From: Alphaproteobacteria bacterium
GTDB taxonomy: Bacteria > Pseudomonadota > Alphaproteobacteria > Rhizobiales > Xanthobacteraceae
Direction of reading: 5' to 3'
DNA length: 64,000 bases
Assembly: GCA_005884685.1 (NCBI GenBank)
Contig: VBAH01000022.1
Coordinates: 1 to 64,000, forward strand
A model generated the notes under the pieces. That model saw only the letters and a program-made list of their open reading frames with translations. It ran no database searches and had not been told where the DNA came from. Positions 44,656-53,229 of the stretch are shown one piece after another. Both the position numbers and the translations under genes were made by a program. Within the stretch, counting starts at the first letter, position 1; each line of letters starts with the position of its first letter.

Positions 44656-44725
44656 TGCACTCCGAATTCTTCTGAAATTTCAATAATACAGTAGGAATTA
44701 TAGTGCATATCGCTCGATTGGGCAA
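44656..44725 (-). promoter_or_regulatory. boxC promoter with TGCA sites for BoxR
   Basis: On the minus strand, a -35 TTGCCC (44720-44725), 17-bp spacer and -10 TATAAT (44697-44702). One TGCA (44704-44707) abuts the -10; another (44656-44659) lies 3 bp from the ATG. TGCA is the core of BzdR/BoxR operators. Repression by BoxR is inferred. Confidence 0.65.
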
Positions 44726-44736
44726 CGGTGATCGCC

Positions 44737-45540
44737 TCACGCCGCGCTGAGGCCGTCGCAAAAAATACGGTCGGCAAAGGCGGCAACGGCGGCAAGCGTC
44801 TGCTCCGGCTGCTCGCGATGCGGGGCGTGGCCGACGCCCGGCAGCACCGCGGCCTCGACCGGGCAGTAACACTCCTCCTCGACCACGCGCACCTGCGCGA
44901 GCGTGCCGTAGGGATCGGCCGCGCCCTGCATGACCAGCACCGGCACCCGGATGTAGGCGAGCGCGTCCGTCGTATCGAACGCCGCAAATCCCGGATCGAG
45001 CCAGGCCTCGTTCCATCCGCGGAACGCGGCATCGACATCGGCGTGATGGCGGGCAAGCCGCGCGCGCAGATCGGTCGTCTCGTAGGCTAGGCGCGCGTTG
45101 CAAATCTCAGCGAGCCCCTCGGGCTCGGTGAAGAAATGCGGCGCCATCAGCACGAGCCCGCGCACCCGGTGATCCTGCACGCTGCCGGCATAGCAGGCAG
45201 CGATGGTCGCCCCATCGCTGTGGCCGAGCAGGATACCGCGCGTGAAGCCGATCATGTCGAGCAGCCCGGGCAACACCTCGGTCGCCTCGCGCTGCATGTA
45301 GTCGAGCGGACGTGGCAGCGTAATGGTGGACGACTTGCCGTAACCGGCGCGCGAATAGACGAACACGCCGGCACCGGTGCGCTGCGCGAGTTGCTCGGGA
45401 AACGTGCCCCAGGTCGAAACCGACCCCAGCCCCTCGTGCAGCATCAGAAAAGTCGGCGCCGCGTCCGGCCGCGGCCCGATCATGCGGTATTCGAGCGCGG
45501 CGCCGTTGACGGCGAGGTGGCCGGTGTCGGCAAGAGACAT
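44737..45540 (-). CDS. Alpha/beta hydrolase
   Basis: The 267-residue protein has the nucleophile elbow GHSDGATIA, an oxyanion segment LMLHEGLGSVSTW, and the catalytic His in LPGVGHAPHREQPEQTL, with Asp in MQGAADPYGT. Many box clusters carry a hydrolase for ring-opened CoA or lactone intermediates, so a role near boxC is possible. It lies 84 bp upstream of boxC on the same strand; the boxC promoter lies in that gap. The substrate is unknown. Confidence 0.88.
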   Translation of the reverse strand: MSLADTGHLAVNGAALEYRMIGPRPDAAPTFLMLHEGLGSVSTWGTFPEQLAQRTGAGVFVYSRAGYGKSSTITLPRPLDYMQREATEVLPGLLDMIGFTRGILLGHSDGATIAACYAGSVQDHRVRGLVLMAPHFFTEPEGLAEICNARLAYETTDLRARLARHHADVDAAFRGWNEAWLDPGFAAFDTTDALAYIRVPVLVMQGAADPYGTLAQVRVVEEECYCPVEAAVLPGVGHAPHREQPEQTLAAVAAFADRIFCDGLSAA

Positions 45541-45550
45541 TCGCGCGCCT

Positions 45551-46984
45551 TCAGTTCAATCCCGCGATGGCCCGCGCCTCGCCGGTCAGTTCCAGGATGT
45601 GCAGGCCGGTATTGGCGCGGTCGACCACATAGATGTAGCCGCGCTCGTCGGTCTCCACGTTGTTGCTCTGGATCGCGATCTTGCAGCGGTCTTCACCGTT
45701 CACCTTGATGCAGCGCTTGTCGGTCGCCTCGGTGATCGCCGGAATGAAATAGCCGGTCTCCCTCGGGCGGTACGGATTGCGGATGTCGATCGCGCGCACG
45801 CCCGCATTGAACCAGGTGACGAACGCAAGCTTGCCGCGGAACACCGGCGCCATGCTCTCGTTCGACGAATGCGCGCCGAAGCGCCCGCCGCGCTCGCAGA
45901 AATCTCCCGCGGCCGGCGTGTAGTTCGACACCACCATGGGAAATTTCTCGATCGTCGCATCGACGAACCACACCATCTGGCGCGATTCGCCGCTGCCGCA
46001 TTCGTTGACCAGCGACTCGTCGACGATCATCACCATGTCGCGCTCGGCCCCGAACTTGTCGTTGGCAAATTCGGGAATGCGCATCTTGCCGAGCGGGTAG
46101 GTCGTGTGCGCACCGACCAGCGGCGACATATGCAACTCGCCGGCCACGGGCGCGCGCAGGTTGTCGGGCGTCGGCTCCTTCGCACTGCTGAGCAGCTTCT
46201 CGCGGTCGAGAATCTGCAGCACGCCGCCCTTGTTGGTGCCGTAGCCGACATAGACGCGGTTGCCGCGCGGGCCGGTCGAGATCGCGCCATGAAGTTCGGT
46301 CGGCACCGTGCCGTCGGTGCCCGGCTGCTGACCGACCAGGCCGAAGTCGCGAATGTGCTTCGGATGCGCCGGGTCGGAGAGGTCGTAGACCTGCATCATG
46401 CGGCGCGTGCGCCAGCCGGGCGCGCCGGAGACGAGGTAGGCGATGCCGCTGTCGCATTCCCACCAGTTCTTGTGCGTGTCCTTCAGGCCCTCGCCGATGC
46501 GCGTGATCAGCGCGGGATCGGCCGGGTTGGTGACATCCCATACCTCGTGCGCCTTTCCGCCGAACACGCGCAGCATGTAGGTCTTGGCCTTGTCGGCATT
46601 CGGCAGTGTGGCGCCGTCGCACACGCGCACCATCTGCGCGCCGCCGTCCTCGTAATTTCCTTCGAGGCCGGGGATGTGTTTCAGGTATTTCGGATTGGCC
46701 GGATCGGTCACGTCGAGGATCGAGGTGCCGTTGAACTCCGGCTCGCCGGTGAGCTTGTTCATCGGCTTCGGCACGTCCGGGGTGCCGCCGTGGTGGCCGA
46801 TATAGGCGATGGTGCGCTCGCCCTGCCGGTGGATCGTCGGCTGATAGGCTGAGCGCGCCTGCAGGTCGCTCATGCCGACAAGACGCATGTTGGAGGCTTC
46901 GGGCGGATCGCCGACTTTTTGCTGCTGGGCCAGGGCAGGGGAGAGCATGAGCGGCGCGAGCGCAAGTGCGAGCAGGCGAGGCAT
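45551..46984 (-). CDS. LVIVD-repeat secreted protein
   Basis: The 477-residue protein has a signal peptide (MPRLLALALAPLMLSPALAQ). It contains several LVIVD-type beta-propeller blades: GTSILDVTDPANPKYLKHIP, HEVWDVTNPADPALITRIG, MQVYDLSDPAHPKHIRDFG, and a terminal VRAIDIRNPYRPRETGYFIP. Such proteins are periplasmic or surface exposed; no enzyme activity is known. GGAGGACG precedes ATG 46984. The box-associated hydrolase lies 10 bp downstream, so co-transcription is likely. Confidence 0.88.
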   Translation of the reverse strand: MPRLLALALAPLMLSPALAQQQKVGDPPEASNMRLVGMSDLQARSAYQPTIHRQGERTIAYIGHHGGTPDVPKPMNKLTGEPEFNGTSILDVTDPANPKYLKHIPGLEGNYEDGGAQMVRVCDGATLPNADKAKTYMLRVFGGKAHEVWDVTNPADPALITRIGEGLKDTHKNWWECDSGIAYLVSGAPGWRTRRMMQVYDLSDPAHPKHIRDFGLVGQQPGTDGTVPTELHGAISTGPRGNRVYVGYGTNKGGVLQILDREKLLSSAKEPTPDNLRAPVAGELHMSPLVGAHTTYPLGKMRIPEFANDKFGAERDMVMIVDESLVNECGSGESRQMVWFVDATIEKFPMVVSNYTPAAGDFCERGGRFGAHSSNESMAPVFRGKLAFVTWFNAGVRAIDIRNPYRPRETGYFIPAITEATDKRCIKVNGEDRCKIAIQSNNVETDERGYIYVVDRANTGLHILELTGEARAIAGLN

Positions 46985-47026
46985 GGGGCGTCCTCCACGA
47001 TTTTGTTGTTGCAGCGATTCTAACCC

Positions 47027-47130
47027 GTCATGGCCGGGCTTGTCCCGGCCATCCCGCTTGGGATGGCAAGGCTGTGCCAACTCTATCGGGATCACCGGGA
47101 CTCGGCGCTTCGCGCCGGCCCGGTGATGAC
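47027..47130. repeat. Palindromic intergenic repeat (CCGTCATGGCCGGG ... CCCGGTGATGAC)
   Basis: Nested inversions CCGGGCTTGTCCCGG and GGCGCTTCGCGCC. It lies just past the SDR stop codon, in the gap to the LVIVD gene. Confidence 0.75.
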
Positions 47131-47131
47131 A

Positions 47132-47899
47132 CTACGTATTCACATTGCCGCCATCGACCGCGATAGTCTGTCCGGTGACGAAATCGCTGTCGGCCGACGC
47201 CAGAAAAATCAGCGCGCCGAGCAGGTCCTGCGGATGTATGTCGCGCTTGAGCGCGCGTGAGGCGACCGCGCGGTTGCGCGCCGTCTCCACGTGGCCGGGA
47301 TTCTCGTTCACGATCGAGTCGCTCAACGTGAAGCCCGGCATCAGCGTATTGACGCGGATGCCATCGTCGCCGAGCTCGCGCGACATCGCGCGCGTCATCG
47401 CCATGATGCCGCCCTTGCTGGCGACGTAATGCATCAACCACGGAATGCCGCGCACCGCCGTGCCCGACCCGATATTGATGATCTTGCCATACCGGCGCCC
47501 GGCCATGTGCGGCGCGACGTGCTTCGCCATCAGGAAGGTGCCGCGCAGGTTGACCGCCATCACCCTGTCCCACAGGTCGACGTCGATCTCGGTGAACTTC
47601 TGCTCGGGGAGCGGCGCGTAAAGCGCGGCGTTGTTGACCAGCACGTCGATCTGGCCGAAGCGCTCGATGGTCGCCGAGACGAGCCGCTTCACCGCGCTTT
47701 CGTCGCTGACGTCGCAGATTTCGCTCGCCACTGAATTCGCGCCATGTTGCGCGGCGATCTCCGCCGCCTCGCCCGCGCCGTCCACGATGTCGGCGATCAT
47801 CACGCGCGCGCCTTGCGCCGCGAGCGCGAACGAATAATGCCGGCCGATGCCCTTGGCGCCGCCGGTCACGATTGCCACGCGGCCGTCCAGACGTCCCAT
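47132..47899 (-). CDS. Short-chain dehydrogenase/reductase
   Basis: This classical SDR of 255 residues has the cofactor motif TGGAKGIG, NNAALYAP in place of NNAG, and the active site Ser in INIGSGTAV with YVASKGG (Tyr-x-x-x-Lys). ADIVD after the second strand points to an NAD preference. The substrate is unknown; it is flanked by repeats with no clear operon partner. Confidence 0.92.
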   Translation of the reverse strand: MGRLDGRVAIVTGGAKGIGRHYSFALAAQGARVMIADIVDGAGEAAEIAAQHGANSVASEICDVSDESAVKRLVSATIERFGQIDVLVNNAALYAPLPEQKFTEIDVDLWDRVMAVNLRGTFLMAKHVAPHMAGRRYGKIINIGSGTAVRGIPWLMHYVASKGGIMAMTRAMSRELGDDGIRVNTLMPGFTLSDSIVNENPGHVETARNRAVASRALKRDIHPQDLLGALIFLASADSDFVTGQTIAVDGGNVNT

Positions 47900-47930
47900 G
47901 TGCTTCTCCTTGCGCGCATCATATGAGGGT

Positions 47931-48016
47931 CGTCATCACCCGCGAAAGCGGGTGATCCAGTAGCCAATGGACTCGCCGGTGTGTACTGGATGGCCCGCTT
48001 TCGCGGGCCATGACGA
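47931..48016. repeat. Palindromic repeat, family B-like, copy 5
   Basis: CGTCATCACCCGCGAAAGCG ... GCTTTCGCGGGCCATGACG; inner GATCCAGTA and TACTGGAT invert. It lies between the divergent SDR and SnoaL-like genes. Confidence 0.85.
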
Positions 48017-48031
48017 CGGAAAGGTTTTTCG

Positions 48032-48631
48032 ATGGACGCCACCACGTTGCTCGACCGCCTCACCATCCGCCAGCTGGTCGAGGACTGGGCGGTGCTGCGC
48101 GACGCGCGGCTGTGGGACCGCTTCCGCGAGGTGTGGCACGACGATGGGCGCATGATGGCGACCTGGTTCCAGGGCACGCGCGACGAATTCATCAAGGTGA
48201 GCGAGGAGGGCTACCAAAAGGGCGTGCGCATCCTGCATTTCCTCGGCGGCACGACCGTGGACCTGCTCGGCATCCGCGCGATCGCGCAGACCAAGATGAC
48301 GATCTCGCAGCGCGCCAGGGTCGACGGCGTTTTGTGCGACGTGGTGTGCACCGGGCGGTTCTACGATTTCTTCGAGAAACGCGGCCGCTGGGGCCTGGTG
48401 CTGCGCCAGCCGATCTACGAGAAGGACCGGCTCGACCCGCTCGACCCGGCCGCCAAGCTCGCGCTCGATGCCGACCTGCTGGCGCGCTTCCCCGAAGGCT
48501 ACCGCCACCTCGCGTACTTGCAGACGCGCATCGGCTACACGGTGAAGCCCGACATGCCGGGATTGGACGGGCCGGAGGTGGAGAAGCTGTACGAACGCGG
48601 CACGAAATGGTTGGAGGGCGGCAAACTGTAA
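48032..48631 (+). CDS. SnoaL/NTF2-fold nuclear transport factor 2 family protein
   Basis: The 199-residue protein has the SnoaL-like fold: LTIRQLVEDWAVLRDARLWD, EVWHDDGRMMATWFQGTRDE, and HFLGGTTVDLLGIRAIAQTK. Such proteins are small cytosolic enzymes or ligand binders with a conical barrel. No catalytic residue set is confirmed. The ATG follows GGAAAGG. Function unassigned. Confidence 0.82.
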   Translation: MDATTLLDRLTIRQLVEDWAVLRDARLWDRFREVWHDDGRMMATWFQGTRDEFIKVSEEGYQKGVRILHFLGGTTVDLLGIRAIAQTKMTISQRARVDGVLCDVVCTGRFYDFFEKRGRWGLVLRQPIYEKDRLDPLDPAAKLALDADLLARFPEGYRHLAYLQTRIGYTVKPDMPGLDGPEVEKLYERGTKWLEGGKL

Positions 48632-48663
48632 GCAACGAGTCGCGTCGCGCTCGCGGTCAGAAG

Positions 48664-49224
48664 CTATTTCCCGCCCACCCGCTCGATAAACTTCGCGAAC
48701 GCCGCGAGCTGCAGCTTGATCATGTCGAGCGTGGCCTGATCCTTCAGCTCTAAAGTCGCCTCGTCGAACTTCTGCGGCGCGAAGGTGACGATCACCTCGG
48801 GCCGGCCGAAGATCAGCGCATCGATCGAGATGAGGCACTGGCGCAGGTGATACTGCATGCGCGAGCCGCCGAGCAGCGCGCCGGAGGCCGATTGCAGCGC
48901 GACCGGCTTGTCCTTGAACGGCTGCTCCTTCATGCGCGAGACCCAGTCGATCGCATTCTTGAGCGTACCCGGAATCGTCCAGTTGTATTCCGGCGACACG
49001 ATGATCACGCCGTCGGCGGCGCGGATCGCGTCCGCGAACGCGGTCACGCTCGGCGGAAAGCCGGTCGCGGCCTGGTCGTCGTAATTGTAGTGCGGCATCG
49101 TGTCGACGCGCGGCGCGTCGGTGAGATGCATGCCTTCGGGCGCGAGCGCCGGCAGCGCACGCGCGAGCGCCGCGTTGTAGGAGCCTTTGCGCAGGCTGCC
49201 GCAGATCACCAGGACGTTGCTCAT
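48664..49224 (-). CDS. NAD(P)H-dependent FMN reductase (first of a tandem pair)
   Basis: The 186-residue flavodoxin-fold enzyme has VICGSLRKGSYNAALARALP (FMN phosphate loop) and IIVSPEYNWTIPGTLKNAID (PEYN flavin motif). It is highly similar to the next gene, with near-identical blocks (QPFKDKPVALQSASG). It probably reduces FMN or quinones. A 3-bp gap separates it from the paralogue upstream. Confidence 0.92.
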   Translation of the reverse strand: MSNVLVICGSLRKGSYNAALARALPALAPEGMHLTDAPRVDTMPHYNYDDQAATGFPPSVTAFADAIRAADGVIIVSPEYNWTIPGTLKNAIDWVSRMKEQPFKDKPVALQSASGALLGGSRMQYHLRQCLISIDALIFGRPEVIVTFAPQKFDEATLELKDQATLDMIKLQLAAFAKFIERVGGK

Positions 49225-49227
49225 CGG

Positions 49228-49800
49228 TCAGGCCTTGCCGCCGACCTTGCGGATGAACCCTTCGAACGCCGCGAGCTGCTGCGTGATGAACTTGATGCCG
49301 GCCTCGTCCTTGAACTCGAGCGTCTTCTCGTCGAACTTCTGCCCCGCCATGCCGACGAACACTTCCGGCCGCAGGAAGACCAGCGCCTCGACGAACACCA
49401 TGATCTGGCGCCACTGATACTGCACACGTCCGCCGCCGAGCGGGCCGCCGGCGACCGATTGCAGCGCGACCGGCTTGTCCTTGAACGGCTGGTCCTTCAT
49501 GCGCGAGAGCCAGTCGACCGCGTTCTTCAGCCCGCCGGGGACACCGTAATTGTATTCGGGGCTGACGATGATCACGCCGTCGGCTGCGCGGATCGCCTCG
49601 GCAAGCTTGGTGGCCGTTGCGGGAAAGCCCGTCGCGTTCTGGTCGTCCGCATTGTAGACGGGCAAGTCCGCCCACGACGGTGCCTCGGCGATGCTCATAC
49701 CTTCGGGCGCCCATTTGGGAAGCTGACGGGCGAGCGCGGCATTGAACGAGCCCTTGCGCAGCGAGCCAGCGATCGTAATCACATTCAGTTTGTCAGCCAT
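49228..49800 (-). CDS. NAD(P)H-dependent FMN reductase (tandem paralogue)
   Basis: The 190-residue enzyme has ITIAGSLRKGSFNAALARQL and IIVSPEYNYGVPGGLKNAVD. The two genes share order, motifs and length, indicating a tandem duplication. The start ATG 49800 is preferred over a TTG two codons upstream. It is first in the pair. Confidence 0.92.
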   Translation of the reverse strand: MADKLNVITIAGSLRKGSFNAALARQLPKWAPEGMSIAEAPSWADLPVYNADDQNATGFPATATKLAEAIRAADGVIIVSPEYNYGVPGGLKNAVDWLSRMKDQPFKDKPVALQSVAGGPLGGGRVQYQWRQIMVFVEALVFLRPEVFVGMAGQKFDEKTLEFKDEAGIKFITQQLAAFEGFIRKVGGKA

Positions 49801-49953
49801 TTTCAAATCCTCAAAGTTTGCAGCCCGCCGGACAACCCGCTCCCTAACACGTGTTCCACCTATTGGCGAAGCGCCAGGCCTGCAAGCGCGGCTTGCGGGC
49901 GAAGCGATGCCGTTGAAGCGCCCTGACGCCCATGTTACCGACGCGCCTCAATT

Positions 49954-50026
49954 GAGTATGATCTGATCCGAAAACCGGCGTCCCTCCCCGATCGGGGTCG
50001 AGGACATGCTTTTCGGGATCATGCTC
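49954..50026. repeat. Dispersed palindromic repeat, family A, copy 3 (with insert)
   Basis: GAGTATGATCTGATCCGAAA ... TTTTCGGGATCATGCTC, with a central segment (TCCCCGATCGGGG) absent from the other copies. Confidence 0.85.
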
Positions 50027-50042
50027 GCCGCGGAGGATCGAG

Positions 50043-51005
50043 ATGGCAGGCAATACACAGAAGATCGGCTGGATCGGCATGGGCCGCATGGGATTTCCCA
50101 TGGCCGAGCGCCTGCTCAAGGCCGGCCACGACGTGTCGATCTGGAATCGCACCCGCGCCAAGGCCGAGCCGCTGGCAAAGTCCGGGGCTAAGATCGTCGA
50201 CAGTCTCGGCAACCTTGCAAGCTGCGATGTGGTGTTCTCCATCGTCTCCACCGGCAAGGACCTCGAGGAGGTCTATTTCGGTGCCAACGGCGTTGTGCAC
50301 GGCCGCAACGGCAAGCTGCCGGCCGTATTCGTCGATTGCTCGACGATCGCGCTGGACGAATCCGCCGCGATCCGCGGGAGGCTGAAGGAACTCGGCTCGG
50401 ATTTCCTCGCCTGCCCGGTGAGCGGCAATGCCAAGGTGATCAAAGCCGGCAAGCTCTCCGCGGTGGCGTCGGGGCCGGAGGCGCTGTTTCGCGAGGTCGA
50501 GCCGCTGATCGAGGTGTTCGCGCCGCAGGGCGTGTCCTACGTCGGCGAAGGCGAACTCGCGCGGGTATGCAAGATCGCACACAACGTGATGCTCGGCGTG
50601 GTGATCGAGAACCTGATCGAAATCATGCTGGTGGCCGAGAAAGCCGGCGTGCCGCGCCACGCCTTCCTCGCCTTCATCAACAACGGCGTGATGGGCTCGA
50701 TGTTCACGCGCTACAAGTCGCCGGCGCTGGTCAATCTCGACTGGACCACGACCTTCACGCCGGAGCTGCTGCGCAAGGATCTCGATTTGGGTCTCGGCCT
50801 CGGCACCGAGATGGGCGTGCCGATGCCGGTGACGGCGGCCGCACGCGAGGTGTTGCAGCAGCACTTCGGCGCCGCGCAGCTGAAACCCGATCCCGAGAAG
50901 TATCTGGCGCAGGATTTCGCCGCGCTCTTGGAGACGATGGCGATCGGCGCGGGGGTGAAGCTCAAGCCCGAAAACAAGCAGGTGCCGACCGGATTGGAGT
51001 CGTAG
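50043..51005 (+). CDS. 3-hydroxyisobutyrate dehydrogenase-family oxidoreductase
   Basis: The beta-hydroxyacid dehydrogenase has 320 residues. The N-terminal Rossmann motif is IGWIGMGRMGFPMAERLL, followed by VFVDCSTIALDES (DCST) and CPVSGNAKVIKAGKLS. The catalytic Lys is in CKIAHNVMLG. Cofactor NRTRAKAE suggests NADP. The GGAGG at 50033 sets the ATG, just after a family A repeat. The substrate is unknown. Confidence 0.92.
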   Translation: MAGNTQKIGWIGMGRMGFPMAERLLKAGHDVSIWNRTRAKAEPLAKSGAKIVDSLGNLASCDVVFSIVSTGKDLEEVYFGANGVVHGRNGKLPAVFVDCSTIALDESAAIRGRLKELGSDFLACPVSGNAKVIKAGKLSAVASGPEALFREVEPLIEVFAPQGVSYVGEGELARVCKIAHNVMLGVVIENLIEIMLVAEKAGVPRHAFLAFINNGVMGSMFTRYKSPALVNLDWTTTFTPELLRKDLDLGLGLGTEMGVPMPVTAAAREVLQQHFGAAQLKPDPEKYLAQDFAALLETMAIGAGVKLKPENKQVPTGLES

Positions 51006-51010
51006 AACCT

Positions 51011-51065
51011 CTCATCCGCATCCAGTCTTGGGCCCCTGGGTCCCCGCTTGCGCGGGGACGAGCGG
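51011..51065. repeat. Half of a family B palindromic repeat (copy 6)
   Basis: Only the right half (ATCCAGTC ... GGGTCCCCGCTTGCGCGGGG, then ACGAGCGG) is intact. It lies just past the stop of the dehydrogenase gene. Confidence 0.7.
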
Positions 51066-51070
51066 CGGGG

Positions 51071-51397
51071 TCAGCGCCGGTGATGGCGGCGGTGATGCCG
51101 GGCGTGGCGCCGGACATGACGCCGCGCCTTTGCCTTGCGGGTGACCTTCGCCTTGCCGCCGCCGAGCGTCGCCGCGCAGGCGGACGACAGCTGGGCTTTG
51201 TTCTTGAACAGGCACGAGGCAACCTTGCCGCGGTCCGGGACGAACTCGCTGCAAATACGTTGCGCGTCGCCGGCGCACGGATGCTGGCCCCCGCCACGCA
51301 TGTCGTCGGCACGTTGTGCGGCGGCGGGCGAGGCCCACAGGGCGACGCAGAGCGCTGCCGCGGCGAACGAGCCAAACTTCCAGGATTTCATATTCAT
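51071..51397 (-). CDS. Secreted cysteine-rich repeat protein with basic tail
   Basis: The 108-residue protein has a signal peptide (MNMKSWKFGSFAAAALCVAL, then WASPAAAQ). A GLG1-type Cys-rich motif follows (HPCAGDAQRICSEFVPDRGK; VASCLFKNKAQLSSACAATL). The tail is His/Arg-rich (ARRHVRRHARHHRRHHRR). Such proteins are common in Bradyrhizobium relatives; function unknown. The histidine-rich tail could bind metal. Confidence 0.8.
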   Translation of the reverse strand: MNMKSWKFGSFAAAALCVALWASPAAAQRADDMRGGGQHPCAGDAQRICSEFVPDRGKVASCLFKNKAQLSSACAATLGGGKAKVTRKAKARRHVRRHARHHRRHHRR

Positions 51398-51524
51398 CTC
51401 GAGGCCTTTCCATAACAGCAAAGCGGATGTTCTTCCACGCGCCGAAGCGTCCCGGCCGCCGTTTAGCACATTTCCCCGATACAAGAGCCAACTTGCGCGC
51501 GGGTTCCCGGCATTGGACGCTACG

Positions 51525-51830
51525 CTACAGGACGACCGTCTCCTGCGCGCGGATCACGATTTCGCGCTGGCGGAATCTGGCTTCCAGGTTGCGGCGGTAC
51601 TCGCCCCACCACGCCGCGTCGAGCCGCGCGGCCATCACCTCGAACACCACGATGTCGTCGTGGTGCGTTTCGCCGTCATCCTTCCAGAGGCCCTGCGCCG
51701 GCGCGCGCGAATAGGTCGTGAGGCCGCCGAACCGGTCCGCGAGCTGTTGGCGCACCTCGCTGAAAAGCTCCGCCGGAAGCGGCTCGCCTGAATTGTCATA
51801 GAGCGGCAGCAGAATCTGGATGAGCTGCAT
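51525..51830 (-). CDS. Conserved-type hypothetical protein (101 aa)
   Basis: A small cytosolic protein (MQLIQILLPLYDNSGEPLPA; FSEVRQQLADRFGGLTTYSR; FRQREIVIRAQETVVL) of a type I have seen in proteobacteria but cannot name. It begins 6 bp after the M24-family gene on the same strand, so the two are likely co-transcribed. Confidence 0.7.
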   Translation of the reverse strand: MQLIQILLPLYDNSGEPLPAELFSEVRQQLADRFGGLTTYSRAPAQGLWKDDGETHHDDIVVFEVMAARLDAAWWGEYRRNLEARFRQREIVIRAQETVVL

Positions 51831-51836
51831 CCAGCC

Positions 51837-53132
51837 TCAATACCGGTTCGCGATCGGGAGTTCCTCCGCCGGAAAGAGCGTGATCACGCGGCAGCCTTTG
51901 TCGGTGACGACGACTTCTTCCTCGATGCGCGCGGCCGAGTAGCCGTCCTTCGCCGGGCAGTAGGTTTCCAGCGCGAACACCATGCCTTCCTTGATCTCGG
52001 TCGGGTGCTCCATCGAAACCACGCGCGAGATGATCGGGCGCTCGTGGATGGCGCAGCCGATGCCGTGCCCGAACTGCAGGCCGAATGCGCTGGTTTCGTC
52101 GGGAAAGCCGAATTCTGCCGCCTTCGGCCACACGCTCGCGACCTTGTCGGTGGAAACGCCCGGCTTGATCAGCGCGATCGCGTTGTCGAGCCATTCGCGC
52201 GCTTTCTTGTAGGCGTCGTGCTGCACCGGCGTGGCGCGCCCCACATTGAAGGTGCGGTAGTAGCAGGTGCGGTAGCCCATGAACGACTGCAGGATGTCGA
52301 AGAACGCCTGGTCGCCCGGGCGCAGCATGCGGTCGGTGAAATTGTGCGGATGCGGATTGCAGCGCTCGCCCGAGATCGCGTTGATCGCCTCGACGTCGTC
52401 GGAGCCGTGGCGATAGAGAAACTCGTTCACCATCGCGACGATGTCGTTCTCGCGTACGCCGGGCTTGAGCTTTTCGTGCACCAGGTGATAGGCGCCGTCG
52501 ACCATCGCGGCGGCGCGATTCAAGAGCGCGATCTCGTCCGCCGATTTGATCTCGCGCGCCTCCAGCATCACCTGCTGGCCGTCCTCGACCTTCAGCCCGG
52601 CCTTCTGCAATTCGAACAGCATCGGCGGCTCGATGATGTCGATGCCGACCGGCATGTCGATCACGCCCGCCTCGCGGATGATCGAGGCGATCTCGCCGGC
52701 GTGCTTCGCCATCAGGCCGAACGAGGGCGAGACCGTGCCGCGCAGGCCGAGCAGTCCGGCCTTGCAGTTCTCCGGCTTGAGCCATGGCGCGTAGAGCTTG
52801 TGGTGCACGGCGGCCGAACCGAAGTCCCACAGGATCGGGTCCGCGCTGCCGCGCGTGAGCAGCGCCCAGCGGCAGATCTTGTCGCGTTCCCATTCGCCGA
52901 TCTTGGTCGAGGTGAGATAGCGGATGTTGTTGACGTCCATCACCAGCAGCGCGCCGAGATCGGATTTCTCCAGCGCCTGGCGGGCACGGGCGAGGCGGTA
53001 CTTGTGGAGGCGGCGGTAATCGACGCGCTCCTCGAAATCGACCCCCATGGTGCCGAACGCCGGCAGCGCGCGCCCCCAGTTGTAGCGCGGGTTGACGTCC
53101 TCGGCGGTGATCTTGCGGACGGCGTCGTCCAT
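51837..53132 (-). CDS. M24-family metallopeptidase-fold protein with altered metal site
   Basis: The 431-residue protein has a creatinase-like N-domain and a pita-bread C-domain. Metal-site segments are FFDILQSFMGYRTCYYRTF, FGHGIGCAIHERP (His), MVFALETYCP (Glu) and ARIEEEVVVTD (Glu). In typical M24 enzymes GY-x-S-D-x-T-R-T-F carries the second Asp; here Cys stands in that position. Related non-peptidase members exist (for example DddP DMSP lyase), so a peptidase role is unproven. It forms a unit with the 101-residue protein. Confidence 0.85.
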   Translation of the reverse strand: MDDAVRKITAEDVNPRYNWGRALPAFGTMGVDFEERVDYRRLHKYRLARARQALEKSDLGALLVMDVNNIRYLTSTKIGEWERDKICRWALLTRGSADPILWDFGSAAVHHKLYAPWLKPENCKAGLLGLRGTVSPSFGLMAKHAGEIASIIREAGVIDMPVGIDIIEPPMLFELQKAGLKVEDGQQVMLEAREIKSADEIALLNRAAAMVDGAYHLVHEKLKPGVRENDIVAMVNEFLYRHGSDDVEAINAISGERCNPHPHNFTDRMLRPGDQAFFDILQSFMGYRTCYYRTFNVGRATPVQHDAYKKAREWLDNAIALIKPGVSTDKVASVWPKAAEFGFPDETSAFGLQFGHGIGCAIHERPIISRVVSMEHPTEIKEGMVFALETYCPAKDGYSAARIEEEVVVTDKGCRVITLFPAEELPIANRY

Positions 53133-53229
53133 GGGGAAACTCCCTGCTTTTTCTTGCCTCAGTATAGTCGCCGCATGGGCGCCCGTCTCTTGCACCGTCC
53201 CGCGCGCAAACGGAAGAGGCAGCAGACCA

